A stretch of 64,000 bases of DNA from Frankia sp. AiPa1 (lineage in GTDB: Bacteria > Actinomycetota > Actinomycetes > Frankiales > Frankiaceae), in assembly GCF_023243075.1 (NCBI RefSeq), contig NZ_JALKFZ020000177.1, positions 62,001-126,000 of the forward strand. Direction: 5' to 3'. Numbering within the stretch: position 1 is the first letter of the stretch; each line of letters begins with the position of its first letter. The position numbers and the translations under genes were made by a program. Under the pieces are notes generated by a model. That model made no database searches. It saw nothing but the letters and a program-made list of their open reading frames with translations, and was not told the origin of the DNA. Positions 7,834 to 15,848 of this stretch are shown piece after piece.

Positions 7834-9180
7834 GTGCAAATAGACGAAGCTTTGGACGCGTTGGGCCGGTTGCGGCGCGGGTCCGATCAAGGGCACCCGC
7901 TACCGCATCAGCCCTTGACGCTGCTGTGGGCGGTCAACCGTATGAATACGGGTGTTCGGCTGATCAAGTGGTCGGCGGTGCGTGACGAACTTGAAGCTGC
8001 GCTGATCGCCAGCGGCGCCGGCAATAACCTGCCCGCGCCCGAGTACCCCGTTGTGGCGCTGCGCCACTCGCCGCTGTGGGAGATTCGGGCTTCGTCCACA
8101 GTCCCTCCGGCGGACGGATCGCTGCCGCGTCGGTGGCTGGATGACGAGGATCCTGAGCTTGGCCTCTCTGATCCTGCCTTCGACCTCCTGACGGACGAAT
8201 CGTCCCGCAGTCGATTTATCGCGGCGCTCCACTCGATGATTTCCGGGGCGAACCTTCCTGTTTCGAACAGTGCGCCGGACAGTTATTGGATCATCGATCT
8301 CGGTATCGAGCTGCGCCGTGGATCTGTGCACGATAAGTATGGTGGTAGCCGGCAGTCTGGAATTTCACCATCCGCGCGAACTCCGAATATTCTACTTTTC
8401 ACCGATCCAGTGAGAGGGAGGAGTCATGGATATTTTGACGGTTGGGGTGATGATGGGGCGTTCCATTACACCGGCACGGGTAAAACTGGCGATCAAAAGA
8501 TGTCTGGGGACAACGAGGCTGTCGCACGGTATCGGGCGACGGGACGTCAGCTTCGACTTTTCCGGGTCACGCGGAAGGGCTGGGTCCGATACATCGGATG
8601 CTTCGGGCTCGACCCGGTTAGGCCCTGGTACACAAGTAGAGCTCCTTCCACGGGCGGTGGGCCACTCCGATCCGTGATCGTCTTCCGGTTGCAGCCGGAA
8701 GCAGAGGTAGATTACGGCGAGTTTGCGCTCCCGGGAAGCGCCGATATGCTCAGCCGAGTGGTGTCAATCCCACTGGAAAAAGTTCACGCCGACGAATATT
8801 TCATCTCGCGCTCGACGGCGGCAAAGGCGGAGCGTCGCGAAGGTCTCCTCGTTCACGAATACGCAGATTATCTGCGTTCGCTCGGCCATAATGTTGACCG
8901 ACTGCAGATCCTCCCCCCGGGGGTGGCGGGCCCGCTGCTCACCGATCTTTATGATGAGACGGCGGGGGATTTGATAGAAGCGAAGAGTGTGACGTCGCGT
9001 GATGCAATTCGACTCGCCGTTGGGCAGCTATTTGACTATCGGCGATTCATCGATCCACTGCCGCGGTTGAATATTCTGGTTCCTTCGAGGCCGCACGCGG
9101 ACCTGCTCGATTTCTGTGCGAGCGTGAACGTGAGAGTTATCTGGAAGGCTAAGCGCCCCGAGATTTGGGCGCACAGCTAA
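7834..9180 (+). CDS. Putative type IV (modification-dependent) restriction endonuclease: ScoMcrA-like head, SRA-like domain, PD-(D/E)XK nuclease
   Basis: 448 residues. Residues 1-130 resemble the sulfur-binding head domain of ScoMcrA-type enzymes: LDALGRLRRG, then PHQPLTLLWAV (family pattern APHKPLLLL), then EYPVVALRHSPLWEI. Residues 165-265 resemble the linked SRA-like domain: KYGGSRQSGISPS, ILLF, FDGWGDDGAFHYTGTG, KTGDQ, GDNEAVARY. Residues 325-445 look like a PD-(D/E)XK nuclease: RREGLLVHEYADYL, TDLYDE (Asp371), LIEAKS (Glu382, Lys384) and GQLFDYRR. Known ScoMcrA has an HNH nuclease instead. The inferred role is cleavage of incoming DNA bearing phosphorothioate and/or methylated bases. GTG 7834 gives the full head domain. 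Its GC content is visibly lower than its neighbours, suggesting transfer. No partner methylase or dnd gene is present. Family assignment comes from motif reading only. Confidence 0.72.
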   Translation: MQIDEALDALGRLRRGSDQGHPLPHQPLTLLWAVNRMNTGVRLIKWSAVRDELEAALIASGAGNNLPAPEYPVVALRHSPLWEIRASSTVPPADGSLPRRWLDDEDPELGLSDPAFDLLTDESSRSRFIAALHSMISGANLPVSNSAPDSYWIIDLGIELRRGSVHDKYGGSRQSGISPSARTPNILLFTDPVRGRSHGYFDGWGDDGAFHYTGTGKTGDQKMSGDNEAVARYRATGRQLRLFRVTRKGWVRYIGCFGLDPVRPWYTSRAPSTGGGPLRSVIVFRLQPEAEVDYGEFALPGSADMLSRVVSIPLEKVHADEYFISRSTAAKAERREGLLVHEYADYLRSLGHNVDRLQILPPGVAGPLLTDLYDETAGDLIEAKSVTSRDAIRLAVGQLFDYRRFIDPLPRLNILVPSRPHADLLDFCASVNVRVIWKAKRPEIWAHS

Positions 9181-9755
9181 CTGCGGAGCGCGGGCTGATG
9201 GCAGGCATCCAGTCGGACACGTTCCTCGGGGGCGGAGTCCCGCTTCGCCGCCGAGCGGCAGGCTTTGGCGTGTCTGCCACCGCCGCGTCGAGCCCTCCCA
9301 CGGCGGTCGGTGGGACGGGGCTGGGGGTCCATCCGCTGGCCACCAGTCCGTTGCCCGTGGCCGACCGGCACGGGCTCGCCATCGATGTCTCGCCCGATAG
9401 GGCCATCGTCTGGGTGGACGACATGGTCTGTTGCACCCGGCCGGGCGCGGGGCGGGGTGGCCGATTCGGGGGTGTCGGAGTCGGCCTCGGTCGTGGTCAT
9501 GATCGACCAGGCCTGGCCGATCATGACCAGTTTGTCGGTCCCGGCTGGCCCACAGGTGTGTCCCGATCGGGCCAGCGTGCGGATTCGTGTGTGACGGTGT
9601 CGATCTCATTGCCGAAGGCGACGATGGCGTAGGCCAGCTGGTACCTGGGTGACAGTCCGAACTGCCCGGGAGCACGGTGTGATCTGTCGTGAGGGTGACC
9701 ACCAAACTGCCCCCCAAGTGAGGGTTCATCCGGCCAAAATGGGTACGTGCACCAC
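9181..9755 (+). other. Gene-poor spacer with a long palindrome
   Basis: I see no convincing gene. Several frames are open on both strands but show no recognisable motif or consistent codon pattern. The stretch contains the near-perfect palindrome at 9494-9529 described separately. One minus-strand segment (about 9600-9690) has protein-like composition and may be a gene relic. Confidence 0.5.
9494..9529. repeat. 36-bp near-perfect palindrome
   Basis: The arms (starting TGGTCATGATCG, ending CGATCATGACCA) meet at a centre near 9511/9512. There is a single mismatched pair among 18, at 9506/9517. There is no U-tract and no gene immediately on either side. It could be a protein-binding operator, a terminator-like hairpin, or a mobile-element end. 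Confidence 0.7.
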
Positions 9756-10337
9756 ATGGTTCGACGTCGTCGTCCTCAGTCAGCCCGTCACCGTGCGCGC
9801 CGCGCGGCGCGGCGGGTCGTGCTGCCCACCGCCACCTTTGCCACCGCGGGAATCCTCACGGTGGGGACCGCCTTCGCCTGTACCGGCTCCACGTCCCCGG
9901 CGCCTATCCGGGTGTCCAGCGTGGCGCGGTCCGGGGGTGTGGCAGTGGCGAGTCCCGTGCGGGCGGCCGACACCCTCTCTCCCTCGCCCGAAGACACCAG
10001 TGCCATCGCGCGGGCGGTGAAGTCCAGCGAGTACACCTCGGCCGTCCCCGCGGATGACTACGAGGTGACCGGCACGGTCCTCGCCGCCAGCGACCCGACC
10101 TGGGCCTATACCGAACTGAACCCGACCGTCGAGGACTATGACCGCGCCGAGGGGGTGCTGCACCACACCACTGGCGGCTGGCAGCTCGTCCAGCTCGGCA
10201 CCTACGAGCTGGGCTGCGGCGTCGCCCCGGCGGACGTCCTCGATGACTTCGGCCTTGAGTGCCCGCCGCCCGGCACCGACGCCGCGGGTGCCACCACCCC
10301 TGACGCCGCCGCTGCCACCGAGGGCACCCCCGCGTAG
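9756..10337 (+). CDS. Secreted or membrane-anchored hypothetical protein
   Basis: About 193 residues. An Arg-rich N-terminus (RRRRPQSARHRARRAARR) is followed by a hydrophobic stretch (VLPTATFATAGILTVGTAFA), a plausible Sec or Tat-like signal peptide ending near AFA-C. The mature part has a Ser/Pro-rich linker and then a small globular region (YEVTGTVLAASDPTWAYTELNP, GVLHHTTGGWQLVQLGTYELGC) with three Cys. The GGWxVxxxGxxxxxC pattern looks like small secreted actinobacterial proteins of unknown function. It ends in an Ala/Thr/Pro tail. GTG 9747, three codons earlier, is the alternative start. No ribosome binding site decides between them. Function unknown. Confidence 0.6.
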   Translation: MVRRRRPQSARHRARRAARRVVLPTATFATAGILTVGTAFACTGSTSPAPIRVSSVARSGGVAVASPVRAADTLSPSPEDTSAIARAVKSSEYTSAVPADDYEVTGTVLAASDPTWAYTELNPTVEDYDRAEGVLHHTTGGWQLVQLGTYELGCGVAPADVLDDFGLECPPPGTDAAGATTPDAAAATEGTPA

Positions 10338-10514
10338 CGAAGCCGTCCGGCCCTCGGCCGGCGCGCCGCGCGGCGTGCTGCGGCGTCTCCGCGGGGCGTC
10401 GGTGTATGTGGCTCGGGGATAGGAGATGCTTGTCCGGCTAAGCGTCCCTCAGGCATTCCGCGCGGGATCTTCCGGCATGGAATGCGGGACCCCGACCAGC
10501 CGGAGGAGAATCGC

Positions 10515-11273
10515 GTGCCAGTCACCGAGCTCGACATCCACACCCCCGACGGCGTGATGGACGTCCACCTGCACACGCCGGCCGCCCCAGGCACCGGCTC
10601 CGGCGCTGGGCCCCTGCCGGTGGTCCTGCTCTACCCGGACGCGGGTGGAGTGCGGCCGGTCATGCATGACATGGCGGAGCGGCTCGCGGCCGACGGGTAT
10701 GCGGTGGCGCTCATCAACTACTTCTACCGCTCGGGCCGAGTCTCGTTCGACCTGGCGACCGCTTTCTCCGACCCGACGGAGCGGGAGAAGCTCATGGCGA
10801 TGATGAAGCTGGCGGACCCGCCGAGTGTCATGCGCGACAGCGAGCTCGTGCTCGACGCTCTGGCGGGGCGAGACGACCTGCGCGCCGACCAGGTCGGTGC
10901 GTTCGGCTACTGTCGCGGCGGACTGATGGCCTTCACCCTCGCAGGCTGGCTGCCCGAGCGGATCGCCGCCGCCGCGTCCGTCCACGGCGGCGGCATCGCC
11001 ACCGACGACCCGTCCAGCCCGCACCACAGGGCCGAGGCCATCCGCGCCGCGCTGTATTTCGGCGTCGCCGCGAACGACCGTTCCTGCACCCCGGAGCAGC
11101 AGGAGCTGCTGGTCACGGCCCTGGACAAGGCCGGCATCCGCTATGAGCTCGAGCATTACGACGCCGGGCACGGTTTCGCCGTCGCTGATCATCCGGGCGT
11201 CTACGACCCAGCGGCCGCCGCGCACCACTGGACCAAACTCACCGAGCTGTTCGCCCGCGAGCTCCCTCGCTGA
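10515..11273 (+). CDS. Dienelactone hydrolase family protein
   Basis: 252 residues, the usual size for the family, with an alpha/beta-hydrolase fold. The nucleophile is Cys in FGYCRGGLMAF, the acid is Asp in VAANDRSC, and the His is in YDAGHGFAV. This Cys-Asp-His triad is diagnostic of dienelactone hydrolases, cytoplasmic enzymes that open lactone or ester bonds in aromatic catabolism. The substrate here is unknown. GTG 10515 is chosen because GGAGGAG lies six bases upstream and the protein then starts at the first beta strand; ATG 10482 adds eleven poorly conserved residues. It stands alone, with repeat-rich DNA downstream. Confidence 0.9.
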   Translation: MPVTELDIHTPDGVMDVHLHTPAAPGTGSGAGPLPVVLLYPDAGGVRPVMHDMAERLAADGYAVALINYFYRSGRVSFDLATAFSDPTEREKLMAMMKLADPPSVMRDSELVLDALAGRDDLRADQVGAFGYCRGGLMAFTLAGWLPERIAAAASVHGGGIATDDPSSPHHRAEAIRAALYFGVAANDRSCTPEQQELLVTALDKAGIRYELEHYDAGHGFAVADHPGVYDPAAAAHHWTKLTELFARELPR

Positions 11274-11384
11274 CGCCGCGGCCACCCGCGCCGGCTATCC
11301 CTGCGGCACCACTTACCTACCCCTGCGGCCGTAGGGCGGACGGCAGCGGTGTCGGGGGCTCGGCGCGGGAGGGCGTGAAGCGGG

Positions 11385-11602
11385 CGGCTCTCCACTGCCC
11401 CCAACCCCCGAGGCGCGGGCCGGATCTCCCGCCCGTTACGCCCTGCGATGGGCCGCTGGGCAAGATCCCGCCAAACAGGTCGCCGTGGGGGGCAAATCGG
11501 ACGTGAATACGCCTACAACGACCTGTTTGGATCTTGAGCCGCTGCCGTTGCCGGGATTGCGGTCACGGACCGTGATTCTGGGCGTCCGGGGGCGTTGCCG
11601 CC
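11385..11602 (+). repeat. Inverted-repeat arm A (about 215 bp) with internal 76-bp hairpin
   Basis: It aligns with the reverse complement of about 14438-14655. 11401-11445 is identical over 45 bp, the 76-bp core at 11461-11536 differs at one base, and the following 44 bp differ at two. The core is itself an imperfect palindrome: CAAGATCC, a CGCC insertion, AAACAGGTCG, then the complement CGACCTGTTTGGATCTTG at the far end. Similarity fades on both sides (about 11385 and 11602). Confidence 0.85.
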
Positions 11603-11695
11603 GTCCCCGGGCAAGCAGGTAGGGCCGCCTGCGCGACAGAACGCGGCCGGCTCTCCAGGCGGGCGGACAGACGAGCTGGCGGGCGAGCGGTAGGA

Positions 11696-11760
11696 GCCGG
11701 GCAGCAGCCGGGCAGCAGCCGGGCAGCAGCCGGGCAGCAGCCGGACAGCGGCCGGGCATA
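11696..11760. repeat. 11-bp minisatellite gggcagcagcc
   Basis: About five head-to-tail copies of gggcagcagcc, the last degenerate (ggacagcggcc). There are no spacers. It lies in non-coding DNA between the repeat arm and the Hsp70-WD40 stop codon. Confidence 0.75.
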
Positions 11761-11824
11761 GGGCGCGAGGGTGCCGGGCAGCGGCGGCCGGGCATAGGGC
11801 GCGAGGGCGCGGGGCAGCGGCTGG

Positions 11825-14170
11825 TCAGGGGCGGTAGATGATGTCCCAGAGGCGGGCGGTCATGTCGGTGCTGGTCGTGGCGAGCAGCAGGCCGAACGGG
11901 GCGAAGGCGCAGCTCATGACCGTGCTGCTGTGGCCGGCCAGGGTGGCGATCGCGGCACCCGTGGCGACGTCCCAGAGCAGGGCGGTGTCGTCGGTGCTGG
12001 CGGTCGCGAGCAGCTTGCCGTCGGGGGAGAAAGCGCAGCTCTGCGCGGAACCGGGCAGCGAGGCGACGGTGGTGCCGTTGGACGTGTCGGTCAGCCGGGT
12101 GCCCTCGTTGCCGGCGGTGGCGAGCAGGCTGCCGTCGGGGGAGAAGGCGCAGCCGCCGGTGAAGTTGGTGTGGCCGGGCAGGCTCATCAGGATCTCGCCG
12201 TGCGCGACGTCCCAGAGCAGCGTGGACTCAGCGCCGGCGCTGACCAGCAGCCGGCCGTCGGGGGAGAAGGCGCAGCTGTAGACGGTGCCGCGGTGCTCGT
12301 CCAGCGTGGCGATGTTCTTGCCGGTCTGCGCGCCCCAGAGCCGGACGGTGCGGTCGGTGCCGGTGGTGGCCACGAGGCTGCCGTCGGGAGAGAAAGCGCA
12401 GCCGTAGACGGGGCCGCGGTGGCCGGTCAGGGCGAGGGCCTGGCGGCCGGTGGTGGCGTCCCAGAGCCGGGCGGTCTTGTCCGCGCCGGTGGTGGCGAGT
12501 AGACGGCCGTCGGGGGAGAACGCGCAGTCGTGGACGAGGATGCTCTTGCGCCCGCTGAGCGTGAGGGTGGTGCGGCCGGTGGCGACGTCCCACAGGCGGA
12601 TGCCGTCCTTGCTGGTGGTGGCCAGCCACCGGCCGTCGGGGGAGAACGCGGCCGAGGTGACGTCCCGCTCATGGCCCTTCAGCGTGGCTCGTGCGGTGAC
12701 CTCCACATGGTGGGAGGCGCGGGTGCTGCGTTCGAAGCCGCGCAGATCCGCGCTGCTGGCCAGGCCACCGTTGCCGCCGCCGAACAGAGGGGCGGGGCCC
12801 GACGGCAGGGTGGTGGCCAGCCAGTCGGCGTCGCGCACGAGTGTGCCCGGCTCGGCGTGGGTGTGGATGAGGCTGCCGGGGGCGTCCATCGCCAGGTCGA
12901 ACAGCGAGCCGTCGGTGAGCCGGATCCGGGCGAGCACGTCGCTGGCGTCGTAGCGTTCCCCGGGCTGGGTCAGCCAGCGGACCATCGTCGCCCGCCCGCC
13001 GGGAATGTCCCAGCGGGCCGGGACCATCACCGGGTTCGGCCGGGCCGCGCTGGTGCGCCGGGTCGACACCGACGACGCCCAGGCTGCGGCGCCGAGCACG
13101 ACGGCGAGTTCCGGGTCGACCGACGCGTAGATCTGGGCGGTGGGCCAGTCGGTGCCGACCCCGAGCCGCCCGGTGAGGATGTCGGTGACCACCGGGATGT
13201 GCGCGCAGCCGCCGACCGAGAGCACACCGCCGAGCTTCTCCGGGCCATAGCCGCCGGTCTCCAGCAGATGCTGGCAGCAGGCCATGGTGCGGGCGAGCGT
13301 CGGCGAGGCGAGCTGGGTGAACCGCTCCCGTTGCATGCTCACCAGCAGGCCTGCCGGACTGAACACATCCTCGACCGTGGCGATGTCACTGAGCTGGTGC
13401 TTCACGGCACGGGAGAAGTCCAGCAGCTCGTGGCGGGTGCGGCTGGCCGTTGTCTGGTACGCCTCGCCGTAGCCCGGCGGGTTCAGCAGCGGTTCGAGCC
13501 CGGGCCCGTACAGCCCGAGGATCTCGTCGAACAGGATCTGGTCGAGGTCACGCCCGCCGCAGTCGTGCAGGGCGGCATGGCTGAGCAGCTCGTGCCGGCC
13601 GTCGGCGCCGACGGCGATCAGCGCCCCCTCGAACGTCCCGCCGCCCAGGTCGTAGACGAGCATCAGCGAGCCCGGCTCCGGCCCGGTGCCCTCGAGCGGC
13701 GACCAGGCGGCGGCGAGCGGCTCGGCGAGCAGGTCGACGTCGACGAAGCCGGCGGCCTCCGCCGCCGCGATCATCATCCGGCGCAGCGGGCCGGACGGAT
13801 CGTAGCTGGCCGGCACCGTCACGACGGCCCGGGACAGCCGCTCGCCGCCGAGCTGCTCCGCCTCGGCCTTCAGGGTGCTGATGACCGCCGTGACCAGGGT
13901 GTGCGGTCGGTAGCCCCGGCCATCGAGCGGGACGGCGACGTCCCGCGTCAGATCACGCTTGATCTCCCCGCGGTAGGCCGCCGGCCAGATGCGCTTACGC
14001 CGTTCGGCGAGGGTGCCGACGATCAGTTTGCCGCCGTCGGCGAACACCGAGGAGGGCCAGTTCGCCGACCCACTGGCCGGTTCCCGCACCAGCTCGACGC
14101 GGCCGTCGACGGCCAGGGCGGCCCTGGCACTACAGGTGCCGTAGTCGATCGCGAGGATCGGCTCGCCCAC
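11825..14170 (-). CDS. Hsp70/DnaK-type ATPase fused to a WD40 propeller
   Basis: 781 residues. The first 380 form an actin-like ATPase: phosphate-1 motif IDYGTCSARAAL, phosphate-2 motif VYDLGGGTFEGAL, adenosine motif VGGCAHIPVVTDIL. There is no DnaK substrate-binding domain. After a linker, a beta-rich segment (MVRWLTQPGERYDASDVL) leads into seven WD40 repeats, most carrying CAFSPDG followed by a TARLWD-type end, which should close one propeller. The fusion suggests an ATP-driven scaffold or sensor; the partner is unknown. GTG 14170 has AGGGGG five bases upstream; the longer frame up to 14422 only runs back toward the repeat. The gene is the sole cargo between two inverted-repeat arms. Confidence 0.88.
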   Translation of the reverse strand: MGEPILAIDYGTCSARAALAVDGRVELVREPASGSANWPSSVFADGGKLIVGTLAERRKRIWPAAYRGEIKRDLTRDVAVPLDGRGYRPHTLVTAVISTLKAEAEQLGGERLSRAVVTVPASYDPSGPLRRMMIAAAEAAGFVDVDLLAEPLAAAWSPLEGTGPEPGSLMLVYDLGGGTFEGALIAVGADGRHELLSHAALHDCGGRDLDQILFDEILGLYGPGLEPLLNPPGYGEAYQTTASRTRHELLDFSRAVKHQLSDIATVEDVFSPAGLLVSMQRERFTQLASPTLARTMACCQHLLETGGYGPEKLGGVLSVGGCAHIPVVTDILTGRLGVGTDWPTAQIYASVDPELAVVLGAAAWASSVSTRRTSAARPNPVMVPARWDIPGGRATMVRWLTQPGERYDASDVLARIRLTDGSLFDLAMDAPGSLIHTHAEPGTLVRDADWLATTLPSGPAPLFGGGNGGLASSADLRGFERSTRASHHVEVTARATLKGHERDVTSAAFSPDGRWLATTSKDGIRLWDVATGRTTLTLSGRKSILVHDCAFSPDGRLLATTGADKTARLWDATTGRQALALTGHRGPVYGCAFSPDGSLVATTGTDRTVRLWGAQTGKNIATLDEHRGTVYSCAFSPDGRLLVSAGAESTLLWDVAHGEILMSLPGHTNFTGGCAFSPDGSLLATAGNEGTRLTDTSNGTTVASLPGSAQSCAFSPDGKLLATASTDDTALLWDVATGAAIATLAGHSSTVMSCAFAPFGLLLATTSTDMTARLWDIIYRP

Positions 14171-14437
14171 GGCACCCCCTGTCCACGTTTTCCGGTGGGC
14201 AGATCGTAGCCGCGACCGCCGACACGCGGTCGGCACCCTCACCAAACTGGCGAACAACGGGACGGATCGTCGAACACCGGTCGCCGCTTGTGAGGGTTCC
14301 CGACCCCTACCAGCCCCCTCCGGCCTCCGGCACCGAAGGGACGGCGGGTGGTTGCGCGGCGCCGTGCGGCCAGGCCGGACCGGGCCGGACCGGGCCGGAC
14401 CGGGCCGGACCGAGATCCGCATCCCCCGGACTTTCTG

Positions 14438-14655
14438 GCGGCAATGCCCCCCGGGACGCCCGGAATCACGGTCCGTGACCGCAATCCCAGCAACGGCAGC
14501 GGCTCAAGATCCAAACAGGTCGTTGTAGGCGTATTCACGTCCGATTTGCCCCCCACAGCGACCTGTTTGGCGGGATCTTGCTCCGCGGCCCACCACAGGG
14601 CGTAACGGGCGGGAGATCCGGCCCGCGCCTCGGGGGTTGGCGGCAGTGGGGCGGG
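14438..14655 (-). repeat. Inverted-repeat arm B (about 215 bp) with internal 76-bp hairpin
   Basis: It is the reverse complement of arm A at roughly 95% identity over about 200 bp. The hairpin core occupies 14505-14580. With arm A it encloses about 2.8 kb containing only the Hsp70-WD40 gene. It lies upstream of that gene's start, so it may also affect its transcription. Confidence 0.85.
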
Positions 14656-14909
14656 CCGCCGGTGTCCCCCGAACTCCCCCGATACACCGGCGGCCCGCGG
14701 AACCACGCCGGTGCGCCCCCGGTGCGGCTACGGGTCGCCTCCGATCCCCCCGGCGAGGCGGCCCGACACCGTCGCACCGGCGTGATCCCTGGAACCATCC
14801 TGCGAGAGACGACCGGAAGGTGCCATCCCCTATTCATCGGGGGAATCGTCGCTCGGATCCCGTCCGGCGACGGGTTTCCGCGACGCCCGTGGCCAGGGCC
14901 CCGTGTCCC

Positions 14910-14985
14910 GCACCCCCCGAGAACCGCCGCACCCCCCGAGAACCGCCGTGCCGCTCGAGAATCGCCGTGCCGCCCGAGAATCGCC
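14910..14985. repeat. Four exact-length 19-bp tandem repeats
   Basis: Units start at 14910, 14929, 14948 and 14967. Units 1 and 2 are identical (gcaccccccgagaaccgcc). Units 3 and 4 share the variant gtgccgcycgagaatcgcc. The period is exactly 19 bp with no spacers, in non-coding DNA. Confidence 0.8.
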
Positions 14986-15035
14986 ATGGTGCCCCTGGTC
15001 CCGGAATTCCCGGTTCCCGGCGCGCGGTTCCCAGG

Positions 15036-15848
15036 TCAACGGGATCGGCGCCAGCGATCGGGGTGCCAGCGGGGTGGGCGCAGCGCGTCGTCGGCGGCGA
15101 GCCGATCGAGCTGCACGTCGACCAGACGGCCCAGCCGGGTCGCGAGCGCGACCTGGAGGGACGCGCCCTCGCCGGGCAGGAGCCTCAGGCGGGCGACGGC
15201 GGCCCCGCGATGACAGACATGAACCAGTTCGACGGTCGCGGTTCCGGATTCGGGGCCATCCTCGGTGCTGTTCGAGCCCGGCGGTGAGCGGCCATATCCC
15301 GACCCTTCGTCCCCATCTGTCGTCCCGGCCAGGGTTCGGGCGAAGGCGGCGGCGCGTCGGACACTGGGTAACAGCCAGCGTTCGTCGTCGACCCGGTAGA
15401 GGCGGGCGTCGGGTGGACCAAGCCATATCGCCCGGCCGTACGACTGACCGCTGGTGCCCGCCGCCTCGGTCCCGCCAGCGCCCGCCCGTCCAACGCCGTT
15501 CCCCCGCCCAGCGTCCACGCCAGTGCCAGCCACACCCCCGCGACCGCCGTCACCACCATCGCGACCGCCACCCCCGCCACCCCCGCGACCGCCGCCACCC
15601 CCGCGACCGCCGCCACCCCCGCGACCGCCGCCACCCCCGCGACCGCCGCCAGCTTCCGTCACACCAGCACCGTCAGCCCAGCTCATGCCGGCACCGGACG
15701 CCGAGGCCGGAGCGTACGGCGCGTCGGGAGCGCGGATCCTGGTCAGGTCCGGGGGGAGGTCGTCAGGGCTCAGGAACGAGGCGAGGAAGGCCGCACGCCG
15801 CCGGCCGGACCTGCTGCGGTCGGCCTCCCCGTCCCCCCCGATTCCCAT
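15036..15848 (-). CDS. Hypothetical protein with Gly-rich hexapeptide repeats
   Basis: About 270 residues, no family recognised. The N-terminal third reads naturally (AAFLASFLSPDDLPPDLTRIRAPDAP). The middle is a GGGGGR repeat tract encoded by 18-bp repeats. The C-terminal part looks globular (AIWLGPPDARLYRVDDERWLLPSVRRAAAFA, ATVELVHVCHRGAAVARLRLLPGEG, LATRLGRLVDVQLDRLA). Such regular segments are unlikely in a shadow frame, so I think it is real. The start is uncertain: ATG 15848 is taken, with GTG 15899 as the alternative. No clear ribosome binding site was found. It is not obviously in an operon. Confidence 0.5.
   Translation of the reverse strand: MGIGGDGEADRSRSGRRRAAFLASFLSPDDLPPDLTRIRAPDAPYAPASASGAGMSWADGAGVTEAGGGRGGGGGRGGGGGRGGGGGRGGGGGGGRDGGDGGRGGVAGTGVDAGRGNGVGRAGAGGTEAAGTSGQSYGRAIWLGPPDARLYRVDDERWLLPSVRRAAAFARTLAGTTDGDEGSGYGRSPPGSNSTEDGPESGTATVELVHVCHRGAAVARLRLLPGEGASLQVALATRLGRLVDVQLDRLAADDALRPPRWHPDRWRRSR
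15585..15650 (-). repeat. 18-bp coding repeat (GGGGGR)
   Basis: About 3.7 copies of gcgaccgccgccaccccc on the plus strand, reading Gly-rich hexapeptides on the minus strand inside the hypothetical protein. Confidence 0.8.

Larger units (their letters stand above)
11274..11824. other. Repeat-filled intergenic region
   Basis: There is no gene. The region holds the left arm of a large inverted repeat (about 11385-11602, including a 76-bp hairpin element), then a minisatellite (11696-11760), then two copies of a roughly 25-bp unit (ggccgggcatagggcgcga) at about 11750 and 11786. The Hsp70-WD40 gene ends immediately to the right. Confidence 0.7.
14171..15035. other. Intergenic region with repeat arm B and a 19-bp tandem array
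   Basis: There is no convincing gene in about 860 bp. From left to right: GGCCGGACC-type short repeats (about 14371-14408), inverted-repeat arm B (14438-14655), and a 4 x 19-bp array (14910-14985). It also serves as the promoter region of the Hsp70-WD40 gene. Confidence 0.65.

Noticed and set aside
9165..9632. Plus-strand frame after the restriction-like gene
   Set aside because: No domain or ribosome binding site. It runs across the palindrome and has irregular composition.
11696..11760. gggcagcagcc repeats as CRISPR or an iteron origin
   Set aside because: Simple minisatellite with no spacers, no rep gene and no AT-rich melting region.
14910..15650. Regular repeats as a CRISPR array
   Set aside because: Units are directly adjacent with no spacers, 18-19 bp long, and no cas genes are present.
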